A stretch of 64,000 nt of DNA from Mangifera indica (Eukaryota; Streptophyta; Magnoliopsida; Sapindales; Anacardiaceae): positions 12,778,449 through 12,842,448 of the forward strand of contig NC_058149.1 of assembly GCF_011075055.1 (NCBI RefSeq), in the 5' to 3' direction. The notes under the pieces were generated by a model. It was not told the DNA's origin, made no database searches, and saw only the letters and a list, made by a program, of their open reading frames with translations. A program made the translations under genes and the position numbers. This document shows positions 1 through 10,790 of the stretch, piece after piece (positions within the stretch are counted from its first letter, which is position 1; every line of letters starts with the position of its first letter).

Positions 1-85
1 GTAAAAAATACAAAAACAAATAAAAAAATCCAAAAACTCTCAGCTAAAAGGCATCTAATATTCATCAAATAAAATTCATAAACAC

Positions 86-2202
86 CTCAAATTCCTTCGT
101 TTTCTTCATTATCTCTTTATAGGCACTTGGTTCTCGTGCTTTAATGATGCTCCATAATATGCCACCACCTGTCCTGGAACGTCTGCCATCAGCAGTCATC
201 TGCCCTCCACACGCCTGGATGGCATCCACCTGAAAATTAAACATTTTATCATATAGATATCCCAACAGAAAAGGGGTAATTCACCAAACAGGAGCAGCAA
301 ATACAAAATAGAGGGGTAGCATCAGAACAAAAAAATATGCATCATCATGACTACAAGAAATTAATAGCTCAGATATGTAAACCATAAATTCCACATGTAT
401 TGCAGTAAGAAATTGCTTCAGGGAAGATGTAGATATATTGCACAGCTCAATCCCAAATTTTCAACCAAGAGGTCAAATCAAAACTTATAAAACATAGATA
501 TGACGTTTTATGCGGCCGAATAGTGTAATATGTATAATGGAAGAAAATTTCCATAAACATAACCAAAATAACTACATAAAAAATAGAAGGGAAAAATGTA
601 CTGATTTGTAAATCAAACATGGTGAAATGAGGACCCAGAAACCAAAAGGTACTCACACTGCTAAAAAATAATTTAAGTTGAGCCAAACAACAAAAAAGCA
701 CACAAGCATGAACAAGAAGGCCCAACTCAATCTTCCTACTCACTTATGTCCAGCATTAGCATGACATATAATCTCTATATGAAAGATTCAAATTAGTTTT
801 TCCACCAGAAATTTGGAAAACACCTTTCCAAGTGCCAAAATTGGTAAAGTATCTATTTCGATATATGAGATTCAGAAAATTATGAGGAAGAGAGTATTTT
901 TACTCGAGTGCTGAGTGCAAAACTACAAGAAAAATTATATCAACCTACACAAAAAGTTTATGATGAATTGGTTCAGCCAGGGTATCTCTCAGCTCAGAGC
1001 ACATAGTTTGAAGCAGCCAGAAAAATCTGCAAGCATATCGAAACAAATATAGAGCATCAGATATGAAGAATGCTAGCATGGCTTTAAATAGAATGGATAT
1101 GCATTGTCAGCTCTAGGGTGGTCAAAATCCAACTACAACCCAATCCTCACCTCTGCTTATAGGAAACAGGTGAATCTTACTTTTTGCACACCAGCCAAAT
1201 GTTTCATCAGTAAACATACCGACACAAGGGCAGAGCCAGAGTTCATGATTTGGGGTAACCAGTGTCTGAAAAAGCAGTAAATTATGGGGGCCAAAGAATA
1301 GAAAATTACATTATAGTCGTTAAAATTGTAACCAAAGGCTTCAGTAATTTAAACAAGTTTTGCAGGCTTGGGGGGGCCAGGTCCTCGTCTGCCCACAGAG
1401 TAGATACCAGCATATGGTCAACAAGGCATAGAGATCAGGAAATAAGCTGAGGTAACCCTCAGAAGTATCCAAAACTAGTGATCATAAGTGTTTGAGGAGT
1501 GACAGTAGCATGAAGCGGAACAGACAAGCTACAATGTCCATAACACATGAACTTTGAAGAAAAATTTCAGCACACAAAGAACCCTGCCTAAAGGTACAAT
1601 TTACAAAACGACATTGAAATAAAAACAAAATCTACCAAAACAAATTGCTCAGGTACATACCACCATTAAAATTTAACATGCAATGTTTGTGAATCCAACA
1701 CTATATGGAATTAAAGGAATATGATATACCTCTTTAATGAGATCACTGAGTGCAGAAACCCCCAGGCAACATACAGCAGTGTATACCATGTATGATTTCC
1801 TCTCCTTCAGATGCTTACATGTATCCGAAACAAATCTGTGACAAAATTTTGTCCACTATTAGTACCATAAAAGAACTCCTCAACCCCTTTATCATTCAAG
1901 TTGAAAAATCTTGCAAATTTGAATTAAAAACATAACCTGTTTATGTCTGTAAACTTTGGGCCTACACCACTCCGCTTTTTCTTTTTCCTTTTCTTCTTCT
2001 TGTTTGCCTGACGATTTTTACTTTGAGATTCCACATTTGCAACAATGACATCCTCAGCATGGCTTTGCTCAAAATTGGTTTGTGCGCTTGCATCATGCTC
2101 CAAAAGCTCTCCCTCTTCTACATCAAGCATCTCAACATCTTCAAAATCCTCTAAGTTGTCATCTTCATAAATGGCTCCTGATATGTTCTCTCCTTCCTCC
2201 AT
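86..2202 (-). CDS. PHAX RNA-binding-domain protein (partial, 3' end outside window)
   Basis: Plant relative of PHAX, the phosphorylated adaptor for snRNA export. The three visible coding exons are 1937-2202, 1730-1835 and 86-229; all have GT/AG borders and the phases join cleanly. The ATG at 2202 lies 8 nt after a splice acceptor, so the leader contains an intron; an in-frame Met at 2241 falls inside that intron and was not used. The N-terminus is acidic (ENISGAIYEDDNLEDF), followed by a lysine-rich stretch (KKKKRKKKKR) that looks like a nuclear localisation signal. Exon 2 encodes a helical segment with KERKSYMVYTAV. Exon 3 carries the family hallmark CGGQMTADGRRSRTGGGILW. The last visible exon ends EFE at a donor site and the rest lies beyond base 1. 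Naming rests on motif recognition; the role in snRNA export is inferred from animal PHAX. Confidence 0.88.
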
Positions 2203-2210
2203 AAATCCTC

Positions 2211-3000
2211 CTGAAAAAGCAGGCAGAATAGTAACATTCATAATTTCAAGAACAATTCACAAGCCAAGCAAAGAAAAGAAAAATTAGCAAGTAACTAATC
2301 ACTTATACTGGATTTGAATAACGATATATTTCAGGTAAAGGATAACAGATAAAAAAAAAAAAAGAGGAACTAAAAGAGGACGTTACGAACCATGAACATA
2401 AATAAACATAAAAGCAGCCATTGTCAAGATCTTCTGTGTTTCAAAAAATGTAACATAGGATGATGTTCTTAATTTCAAAAAGCAAAAACTTCAGCGGAAG
2501 TGACAGTCAAGCCATTACCTTTTAGCACCCGCACAAGACTAAAATTCGCGATGAAAACCAACACCAAATGGAGTTCGCCACTAAGAGATAATGATAGACG
2601 AAGACTCAAATAACAAATCCTGACAAAACACAGTCCACGTGTAAACACATTTTTGCAATCTGGCCTCGACAGAATTTCAAGTAAGGATCAAAATTCTGAC
2701 CCCTGCACTTTCACCCCTCATACTCTAACAAGAAGAGAGAGAGATTTTATTAAAAAATGATTGTGCGAGTTACAAAGTGTGAAATTTTTCCTCCTTTTAT
2801 ACTTTAAGGCAACTATCGGAAAAGGTAAGAATATCCTCTTTATGTTACAACTTTCTGCTAATATCAAACTAGTATATATATATTACATTCTTTGCAAGCT
2901 GACCCTAGTTCAAACTTCCATAAAGAACTTACCATTCTAATTTTTGCATTGTTGCCCTTGTTTGTTATACACCAATAAAACGTAGCGTTTTGCGGCCTAG
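2211..3000 (-). promoter_or_regulatory. PHAX leader and promoter region
   Basis: This stretch upstream of the PHAX-like start holds a leader intron, whose acceptor (TTTTTCAG) lies just before the ATG, and then probable promoter DNA. A telo-box-like AACCCTA on the minus strand, in the context CCTAGGGTTTT on the plus strand near 2997-3007, is typical of plant housekeeping and RNA-processing gene promoters. I cannot place the transcription start exactly. Confidence 0.4.
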
Positions 3001-3679
3001 GGTTTTACGTTGGTGATGAATAGTAACTTATTTGTCTCTACAACATTTTCAATACCCAATTCTGCTTTACTAAAAGGCTTTGCTTCCAAGTGGGCCATAT
3101 AAACGATAGAATTGTAAAAACAAAAATATGTACGACCCAAGAAGAAATTGCTTGTTGATGAAGATAGAACCAATCCGTGGCGCGATACCGGACCTTCATG
3201 GGTCGTACCTTCGCAGATTTTTGGCAGACCAACCCAAAATCATGGTTAAACCCCGTGACATGGTCTAAAATCCCTTGGCTAATAGATCAATCTGCTTGCT
3301 TTTTTAACTAATTAAATTTTAAATTATTAATAATATTTGTTATTTTTTGACAAATCATCATGGAGTATGGAGCTTTGTCGCAATCAACTCGACCCACACG
3401 TTGATTCATTTAATGTTTGGATGTCATCGTCGTAAAAAGCGAAATAACCCACTTGCAATTATCCCTCTGGTAGGTCCCAACGTCCATTTTACAAAACATG
3501 TCATCCTTTCAACCCTAAACACTCTTGAATTCGACATTTTTATTTCAATAGAATTTTGTGAACTTATTTTAAGTATATAATTAAATAATTTAAAATTATT
3601 TATTAGTATAATAATATATATAAATATATATTTATTTATATTTTTAAAATAAATATATATTTATTTATAAAAGTCAGAA

Positions 3680-4345
3680 GATTTATTTTCACTCAAATAT
3701 TGTTACTTTCATAGATTGTTTCTATTTAATTTTGAAAAAAAATTTATTCATTTATCAATTGATAAAGTTAATCAAATTTGTTAGTTTTAAAATTTTATTT
3801 TTTTAATCTAAAACCCTAAAAAATAATAATTTTCTCTTATGTTAAATTTTGAAAAATAATATTTTTCTCTTAAGGTTTTTTTTCATTCTCCGATGACCTC
3901 TCTTTTCTCTTTCTCCAACGGTGGCTCTCTTACCATCTCCCAATCCAACCAACCGTTTGAAATTTGGATTGAAGACTAGTCGGTGAAGACATTTCATCTT
4001 CTCCAACAAGTCTTTATTGTTTAGTCTAGCTTTTGGATGCTTGGCCAGAAGGAGAGATAGTAAGAGAGCGAACGTCAATAGAACAGAAAGTAGAGGTTGC
4101 TGGAGAATGAAAAAAACCCTAAAAAAAATACTACTTTTCAATACTTAATATAAAAAAAATTATTATTTTTTAGGATTTAAGAGAAAAAAAGATAAATTTT
4201 TAATTTATTTTTGATATTATAGATAAAATAAAGATTTTATTTTTAAAATTAATAATTTTAATCATTTATAAATGAATAAAAAAATTTTAATTAATAGATA
4301 AAAATTTAAAAAAAAAATAATTGTTGGATGAAAATAAGGCTTTTC
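3680..4345. mobile_element. Non-autonomous terminal-inverted-repeat element (family 3, copy B)
   Basis: The left arm (about 3680-3800) and the right arm (about 4200-4345) are degenerate inverted copies of about 110 bp; both contain TATTTTCA followed by TTTATTCATTTAT and a TTAGTTTTAAAA or TTAATTTTAAAA stretch. The centre, with AAACCCTAAAAAATAATAAT and TTTTCTCTTA, resembles the centre of the element at 36880-37535. It has no transposase, so it is MITE-like. A separate AT-rich repeat sits at its left edge. Confidence 0.55.
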
Positions 4346-4512
4346 ACCATTTATATAATTTTAAAAATCCGTAAAATAATACATACAAAGAGTGCTCCTA
4401 TGGTGGCGTTTACCCATATGAAAATGAAACGGGCCGAGTAGCATTAGTGGATGAAGAGTGCAAGGAAAGTAAAGGTCGGCATTATTTGTTTTTTTTCGAT
4501 GATGACAATTGA

Positions 4513-6165
4513 CTATGACATTTGCCCGCCCAAGGTTTGACTAGAAAACACTTTTATATCCTTAATTTGTATAAATAATATTTTTACCTAAAATTAAACT
4601 TCACTTTAAAATAATTAATGGCGGAGAATAAAATAATAATTTTTATATACAATAATTTTGAAAAAAAATAAAAAACTATAATTTTTCATCATACTAAAAA
4701 TTTTTAAATACACCAATTTAATCATTAAAAATATTAAAAAACCTCACAAATTAACATTAAAAAACCTCACAAAAGTCATTATAAGATATTTATATTCATA
4801 ATTTGTTATATTATGTTTAATTTTTTATGTGTAATTGTTATTTTTAAAACTATTAGGGATAAGCTAATATTTTAAAATTTTTTAAAACCCCTAAACTTTT
4901 TTTGAATTTATAATAATCCTTGGAAAATTTTCAAAAGACCTATAATATTTTAAAAAATTACATTTTACCCATGATGGATGATTATATAACAAAATCATCC
5001 TTATTTATAAGAAGAGAGGAAAAAATGATTAGGGTGAAAAGAAAGGAAAATAAGAGATTTTTTATATAATTTAGATATTTAAAATTATATTTTTAAACTA
5101 TGTTAATTTAGAGTTATATAATAATTTTAAAAAGGGTCAAACACTTATTTCTACCCAAGGTTTGGTGTATTTTCAAATTACCACATGCAATATTTCAAAA
5201 ATTAAAATACCCACTCTTATGTGGACATTATCAGTTAGAGTTAAGAATAAAACTATTATTTAATAAAAAATATTTAAAAACTAAAAATTTATATTGTTTT
5301 CTCACTTAGTTTAAAAAACTAACAAATTTTTTTCTTCTAAAAGTTTGAAAAGTTAACTTTTCCCATTAGGGTTTTTTCTTCTTTCTTCTATGACTAAAAT
5401 CCAATCAATTGACTTTGTCTTCCTACCTATGCGTTCATTGACTCTCTCTTTCTCTCCTTATTTGTTTTCAGTCTGTTGAAATTGGTGAATGACACTCATT
5501 TGCTCATCTTCGTTTGCTGGTTTACTCTTCTTTAATCAACATTTTGAGTAAGTCAGTTGTATATATTGGATGAAGACAAAGGGTTTTAAGGCATTAGAAA
5601 CTCCGATCTAGGGCAAACAAAGATAACTCATCTTTGTCCAATGAAAGTGGATGTTGATGCTAGAAAATTGATAGGAGAGGAAGATGGTAAGAAGGTCGAC
5701 TGTTGGTCAAAATGAAAGTGGTCACCAGAGAAGGGAAAAAAAAAACTCTATGAGAGAAAATATAACTTTTTAAACTTTAACCAGGAGAAATTATTAAAAT
5801 TTTAAACTAATGAAAAGAAATATGATAAAATATTAAATTTTAAATATTTTTATTAAATAATAATTTTACCCTTAAAACTAATAAATTTTTTTAATAAAAT
5901 TATAAGTATTTAGATTTTTAAAACCTTACAGACTAGAGTTTGAGAATACACTAAAGTGGGAATAAGTTTTTTGGCCTATTAAAATATGAAATAGTGAAGA
6001 TAAAATGGTAATTTCACTTTTTAATATTATTGTTTAATCAAGAGAGTTTAATTTTAGATAGAAAATAGTTATTTATACTTTATTTTAGGTAAAAAAGATT
6101 ATTTATATAAATTAAAGGTGGGAAAGTCTTAAGGCCAAATTTTGGGTGGTAAAATGTGATTCACT
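4513..6165. mobile_element. Outer inverted-repeat element containing a nested element
   Basis: The left end (about 4513-4610; ACATTTGCCCGCCCAAGG, then ATAAATAATATTTTTACC) and the reverse complement of the right end (about 6060-6165; ACATTTTACCACCCAAAA, then ATAAATAATCTTTTTTACC) match over about 80 bp. It has no coding capacity for a transposase. The inner element at 5139-5975 appears to have inserted into it. Confidence 0.55.
5139..5975. mobile_element. Inner nested inverted-repeat element
   Basis: The left end near 5139 reads ACTTATTTCTACCCAAGG then GTGTATTTTCAAA. The reverse complement of the right end near 5975 reads ACTTATTCCCACTTTAG then TGTATTCTCAAA. The ends are therefore inverted repeats about 35 bp long. 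The interior is pyrimidine-rich in its first half and purine-rich in its second half, with no long open frame. Confidence 0.5.
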
Positions 6166-6565
6166 CATAATAAAAATATTCCACTTTGTCTTTTTGTTGA
6201 GGATTCCGCCAAAGTCATTCTCCAAACAAAAATAATGGCGGATGGTTGCTTTGTTTTCGTATGCATTATTATGTTCAGAGATTCCACCTTGGACCATAAA
6301 TTGGGTGAAAATATCAAGCTGAAATAATATGTTATTATTTAAATATATAATTTATTATATTTAATTATATAAAAATATGTTATTAATTATATAAAAAAAT
6401 TATATAGATAGTTTTAATTGTATTCTATAACAATAATACATGAACGTACGTACTTAACCGTAATCATTTTACAAATGAACAGTGTCACATTCATGACCAC
6501 CCGATAAAACAACATTGCGTTGCATCTCGACCGTCCAAACCAAATATATTCTCTCTTTCTCGCCA

Positions 6566-6575
6566 CTATTTATAT
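6566..6575 (+). promoter_or_regulatory. TATA box of the VPE gene
   Basis: CTATTTATAT lies 73 bp upstream of the VPE start codon at 6648, which would give a leader of about 45 nt. Its position and sequence fit a plant core promoter. Confidence 0.55.
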
Positions 6576-6647
6576 CCGCTCGACGCCTCCCGTTGCTATG
6601 TACATCTAGCTACCTCCGCCCGTCAATCCGCTCCCCTCCACTCAACT

Positions 6648-9600
6648 ATGACGCGCGTTACAGCTTGCGTGTTTCTCATGCTCCTCCTTTCCGCTCTTTC
6701 TGGAATTGTAGATGGAACCAGAGATATAACTGGTAGCGTTCTCCAATTACCGTCAGAAGCTTACAGATTCTTCCGTCCTGGTGCGGTCAACGGCGACGAT
6801 GATCCTGTGGGGACGAGATGGGCGGTGCTGATTGCAGGATCAAACGGCTACTGGAATTACAGACATCAGGTTACAGAAATTCTTTTGAATTATCAAAATT
6901 TCTTGTTGTGTGTTGTATAATTTTAGAAATTTTGTATTTCAGGCTGATGTTTGTCATGCTTATCAACTCTTGAGGAAAGGCGGATTGAAAGAGGAAAATA
7001 TTATTGTTTTCATGTATGATGATATAGCTTTTAATTTTGAAAACCCTAGGCCTGGAGTAATCATTAACAGTCCGCAGGGTGATGATGTTTACAACGGAGT
7101 TCCAAAGGTTTGTGTGTTTACTTGAAGCCGGTGATGTGATTTTTGCAAATTTATTGATGTGGTTTATTTTGTTGTGGAAGGATTATGTTGGGGAAGATGT
7201 TACTGTTGAAAACTTCTTTGCTGTTATCCTTGGAAACAAAACAGCTCTTACAGGAGGCAGCGGAAAAGTTGTGGATAGTGGTCCAAATGATCATATTTTC
7301 ATCTACTACACAGATCATGGGGGTCCTGGGGTGCTCGGTTTGTACTTCATAACTTTGTTTTTCTATAAGATTACAGGATTTGTTCCCTCTTATTAAGTGT
7401 TCTGTTCTCAGAGTTGTTGGTCACTATTCATCTCATATTTTAATTTCTTTTTTGAGATTAGCAAGAGTCACTAAAATTTAGTGTTGCTTTCTATGTTATT
7501 GTATATGATATTTACATCTGTGCAGTTATATTATAGTTGGAACTTAAATTGGATTATGATATATGCAGTTGCACTTTGTTTGGAGTCTTTGAGTCATCTG
7601 GCTAGACCACCATCATTTAAGTAAACATTGTATTGTGCTTCAGCAGTTATTTTGACAAAATGGTTGAATTTATGCTTGATTTGGAAGAAGCATTCTACCT
7701 CAAGTGATTCAAAGTGGATATTTATATTTTTGTTGCTGCTTTTTTTTTTTATTTACCATATTGTTCTGATAATTTGTTTATCCTTTTAAAGATATAATAT
7801 AGATGTAATTAAAAAATCTAAGTGTTGAAATTGACGTCATATTATTTCATGATCTAATGAAGGGATGCCAACCAGCCCATATATGTATGCAAACGATTTG
7901 ATTGATGTCTTAAAGAAGAAGCATGCTTCTGGGACTTACAAAAGCTTGGTAAATAATTGGTGAAATGCCACTTACTGATGTATTTTGATAGTTTGGACAA
8001 GGTTATAACTTTGTTGACTTACATCTACAAAACTGTAGGTATTTTATCTTGAAGCCTGTGAATCTGGAAGTATCTTTGAGGGTCTTCTTCCTGGGGGTTT
8101 GAATATCTATGCAACCACAGCAGCTAATGCAGAAGAGAGTAGTTGGGGGACCTATTGCCCTGGGGAGAATCCTAGCCCTCCTCCCGAATATGAAACCTGT
8201 TTGGGTGACTTATACAGTGTCGCTTGGATGGAGGACAGGTATGACAACAATTTTAACTTAATTTACTTTTTCAATTAATTCATTGCAGCTCTGGTTGGCC
8301 TTAGAAACGAAAATTCCAAAGTTCTCTATATATACTGTTTCAGTTTTTTGTGTAAATTGTAATATTTTGACTTTTTCCTGCTTAGTGACATACACAACCT
8401 GAGGACAGAAACTTTGCACCAGCAGTATGAACTGGTAAGAGCTTATTGTCTTGTGGTATCTCATTATCTACATATGGTTGTTGAAAATTGTCAAACCTGG
8501 AAAGTTAAGTATGCCTTTTGGTATAAAATGGTTTCGTTCACTTCTAAAATCAATTGTATGATGTTGGCGTTTTCAGGTTAAAAGGAGGACTGCAAATGAC
8601 AATTCTGCCTTTGGCTCTCATGTCATGCAGTACGGTGATATTGGGCTTGGCAAGGACAATCTCGTCATCTACTTAGGTACAAATCCTGCAAATGAGAATT
8701 ACACTTTTATTGATGAAAATTCCTTGAGGCCATCTTCAAAAGCTGTTAACCAGCGTGATGCTGATCTTGTGCACTTCTGGGATAAGGTTTGCACTTTTTA
8801 TTCCATCACTTGTATATGTCATTGATGTATAGTTTACTAATTTGGGATGAAATGGTCATGATGTTGTTTACACATGCTTAGTAGTTTTCATCTCCGATAA
8901 AGATTGGTGTGGATAAATTGATTTTTTAATTTATGATTGTATCAGAATGTTTTAGATTTGTAATTTCTTTAGAATACAAAATGCAACATAAAGAGAAACT
9001 CTGATGATCAAAAGAAGCGAATGGTTAGAGTTACTAAAACTAATAATTGGTGAAAGACTAAGTTAGGACATATATTTTTCTTATTATATGATTTGATATT
9101 CTCACTATGCGAAAGTGTGAAGGAATATAAGAATGAACAGTGATCTTTGAATAGTGTATGAAACTGGTTCTTTCACATGTTAAACCTATCTCACTGCGGC
9201 TATCCTTTATTGTACAGTACCGCAAGGCCCCAGAGGGTACTTCCAGGAAGGTTGAAGCTCAGAAGCAGTTCATTGAAGCCATGTCTCATAGAGTGCATAT
9301 AGACCACAGTATCAAGCTCATAGGGAAGCTCTTATTTGGAATTGAGAATGGTCCAGAGGTCTTGAACACTGTTCGACCGGCAGGTCAACCTCTAGTGGAT
9401 GACTGGGACTGCCTTAAATCGCTGGTAAACTTCTTGTTAAAGTCGTTTCTTCTTCGTATTTGTTCCCACTTCTTCCTATATTGTTCAACATAGATAATCC
9501 AGTTCTGCGGATGGCACATTTGAAAACATGAAAATTTTCCAATATGGAAAAAGCGTGTCTCTATTGGCTATTTTGATCTTTGAAAACGTCTGCCCCACGT

Positions 9601-9790
9601 TGTGCAGGTGAGGACTTTTGAGACACACTGTGGATCCTTATCCCAATACGGAATGAAACATATGCGGTCTATTGCAAACATATGCAACGCAGGAATTCAT
9701 AAGGCTAAGATGGCTGAAGCATCTGCACAAGCTTGTGACGGTGTTCCTTCAAATCCTTGGAGTTCTCTTCACAAAGGGTTCAGTGCCTAA
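6648..9790 (+). CDS. VPE: Vacuolar processing enzyme (legumain, peptidase C13)
   Basis: Asparaginyl endopeptidase that matures vacuolar proteins after Asn/Asp and acts in plant programmed cell death. There are nine exons: 6648-6869, 6943-7107, 7181-7337, 7863-7948, 8039-8238, 8386-8434, 8577-8786, 9218-9424 and 9608-9790. All borders are GT/AG and they join to 492 aa, the usual family length. A signal peptide covers about residues 1-23 (hydrophobic [12 protein letters not shown]). The catalytic His is His175 in [12 protein letters not shown] and the catalytic Cys is Cys217 in YLEACESGS; both are present. Possible N-glycosylation sites are NKT (about 148) and NYT. The C-terminal pro-domain with its conserved cysteines ([16 protein letters not shown]) follows and ends HKGFSA. 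The protein is very similar to the Citrus VPE as I remember it. No lesions are seen, so it should be functional. I do not assign the alpha, beta or gamma subtype. Confidence 0.97.
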
Positions 9791-10790
9791 ATGTTGCAGA
9801 ACCATACAGATATACACAGACTATAATCTTCTATGTAATTTAATTGCTCTAATGTAAATATCACGAACAATACTTTGGAGTACTTTTTCAGCTGAACAGA
9901 TGTTATTTGAAGGAACGTTTATCAAATGTATGCTCATGATCACCTTTCATTTCAAATTTTCGCCCAATTGTTTTACCAGTGGGAGTGGCGTTGGTCATAT
10001 GAGTGCCACTTCAAAATTGAAACAGACTGAGCCTTATCCCCTTAATCTTACACCATAGAATTAAGTTTTCGTTAAAATAATCAAATCCTTAAAAGACAAG
10101 AAAACCAAGTACATTATGAGATGGCAAGTACTATATTTGTCACCGAAGTTCCTTCAGCCACGCAATAAGACCATTTTCCACGGTCACCTTGGCATAATAA
10201 ACTAAGGGCAAATGCATTCAACAAATAACCAAATATTATCCAGCAATACACCTTCACAAACTGGTACGAGAAAACTGTATCAGAGCTTAAAAACCTCTCA
10301 TAGAAATCAGCACTTGCTCTGTATCACCAATACATGCAGCAGAGTTTCCACCTTTCTAAACTTAAATGAAGTCATTCAGCTACTGGAGAATGTTTACATT
10401 CGGAATCTGCTTGGCAAAGCTGTAAAAATCCATTTGAATTTCAATCAGCAGAAAGAAACCCACAGAGCAAGACAATGATTCAAGTAATCAGCATTCCTTT
10501 GGCTGAAACAATCCGTTTAAACTTCATTCAAGAAAAAGAAACCCCAATACAAAACGAATGATCAAATTCTGTCAAATTATAGTAATTAAGTTTAAAAATA
10601 AAAAATTTCCGTAGAGCTCAAAGCATTAGAAATTGGCATCCTCTAGCTTAAACTTCTGGAGAAATGACATTTGTTTAACAGATTGGAATGAAGTTCTTAT
10701 AAACGAAAATCAGTACATTTCACAAATACAACTACAAGCATAAATCTAACAGAAACTCACCAGCTATCCTCTGAATCTCATAGAGCACAT
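9791..10790. other. Convergent 3' region between VPE and the CWC21-like gene
   Basis: This 1.0 kb probably holds the VPE 3' UTR (to about 9950) and, on the other strand, the 3' UTR of the splicing factor. The short open frames seen here show no recognisable protein. No repeat element stands out. Confidence 0.5.

Larger units (their letters stand above)
3000..6500. other. Repeat-rich intergenic spacer
   Basis: No convincing gene. The DNA is very AT-rich and consists largely of degenerate inverted-repeat elements, listed separately at 3680-4345, 4513-6165 and 5139-5975, plus one copy of the common AT-rich family near 3560-3670. Open frames here are short and have no recognisable domain. Confidence 0.7.

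Noticed and set aside
2203..2241. Upstream in-frame Met of the PHAX-like protein
   Set aside because: Lies within a leader intron: a strong TTTTTCAG acceptor sits between it and the ATG at 2202.
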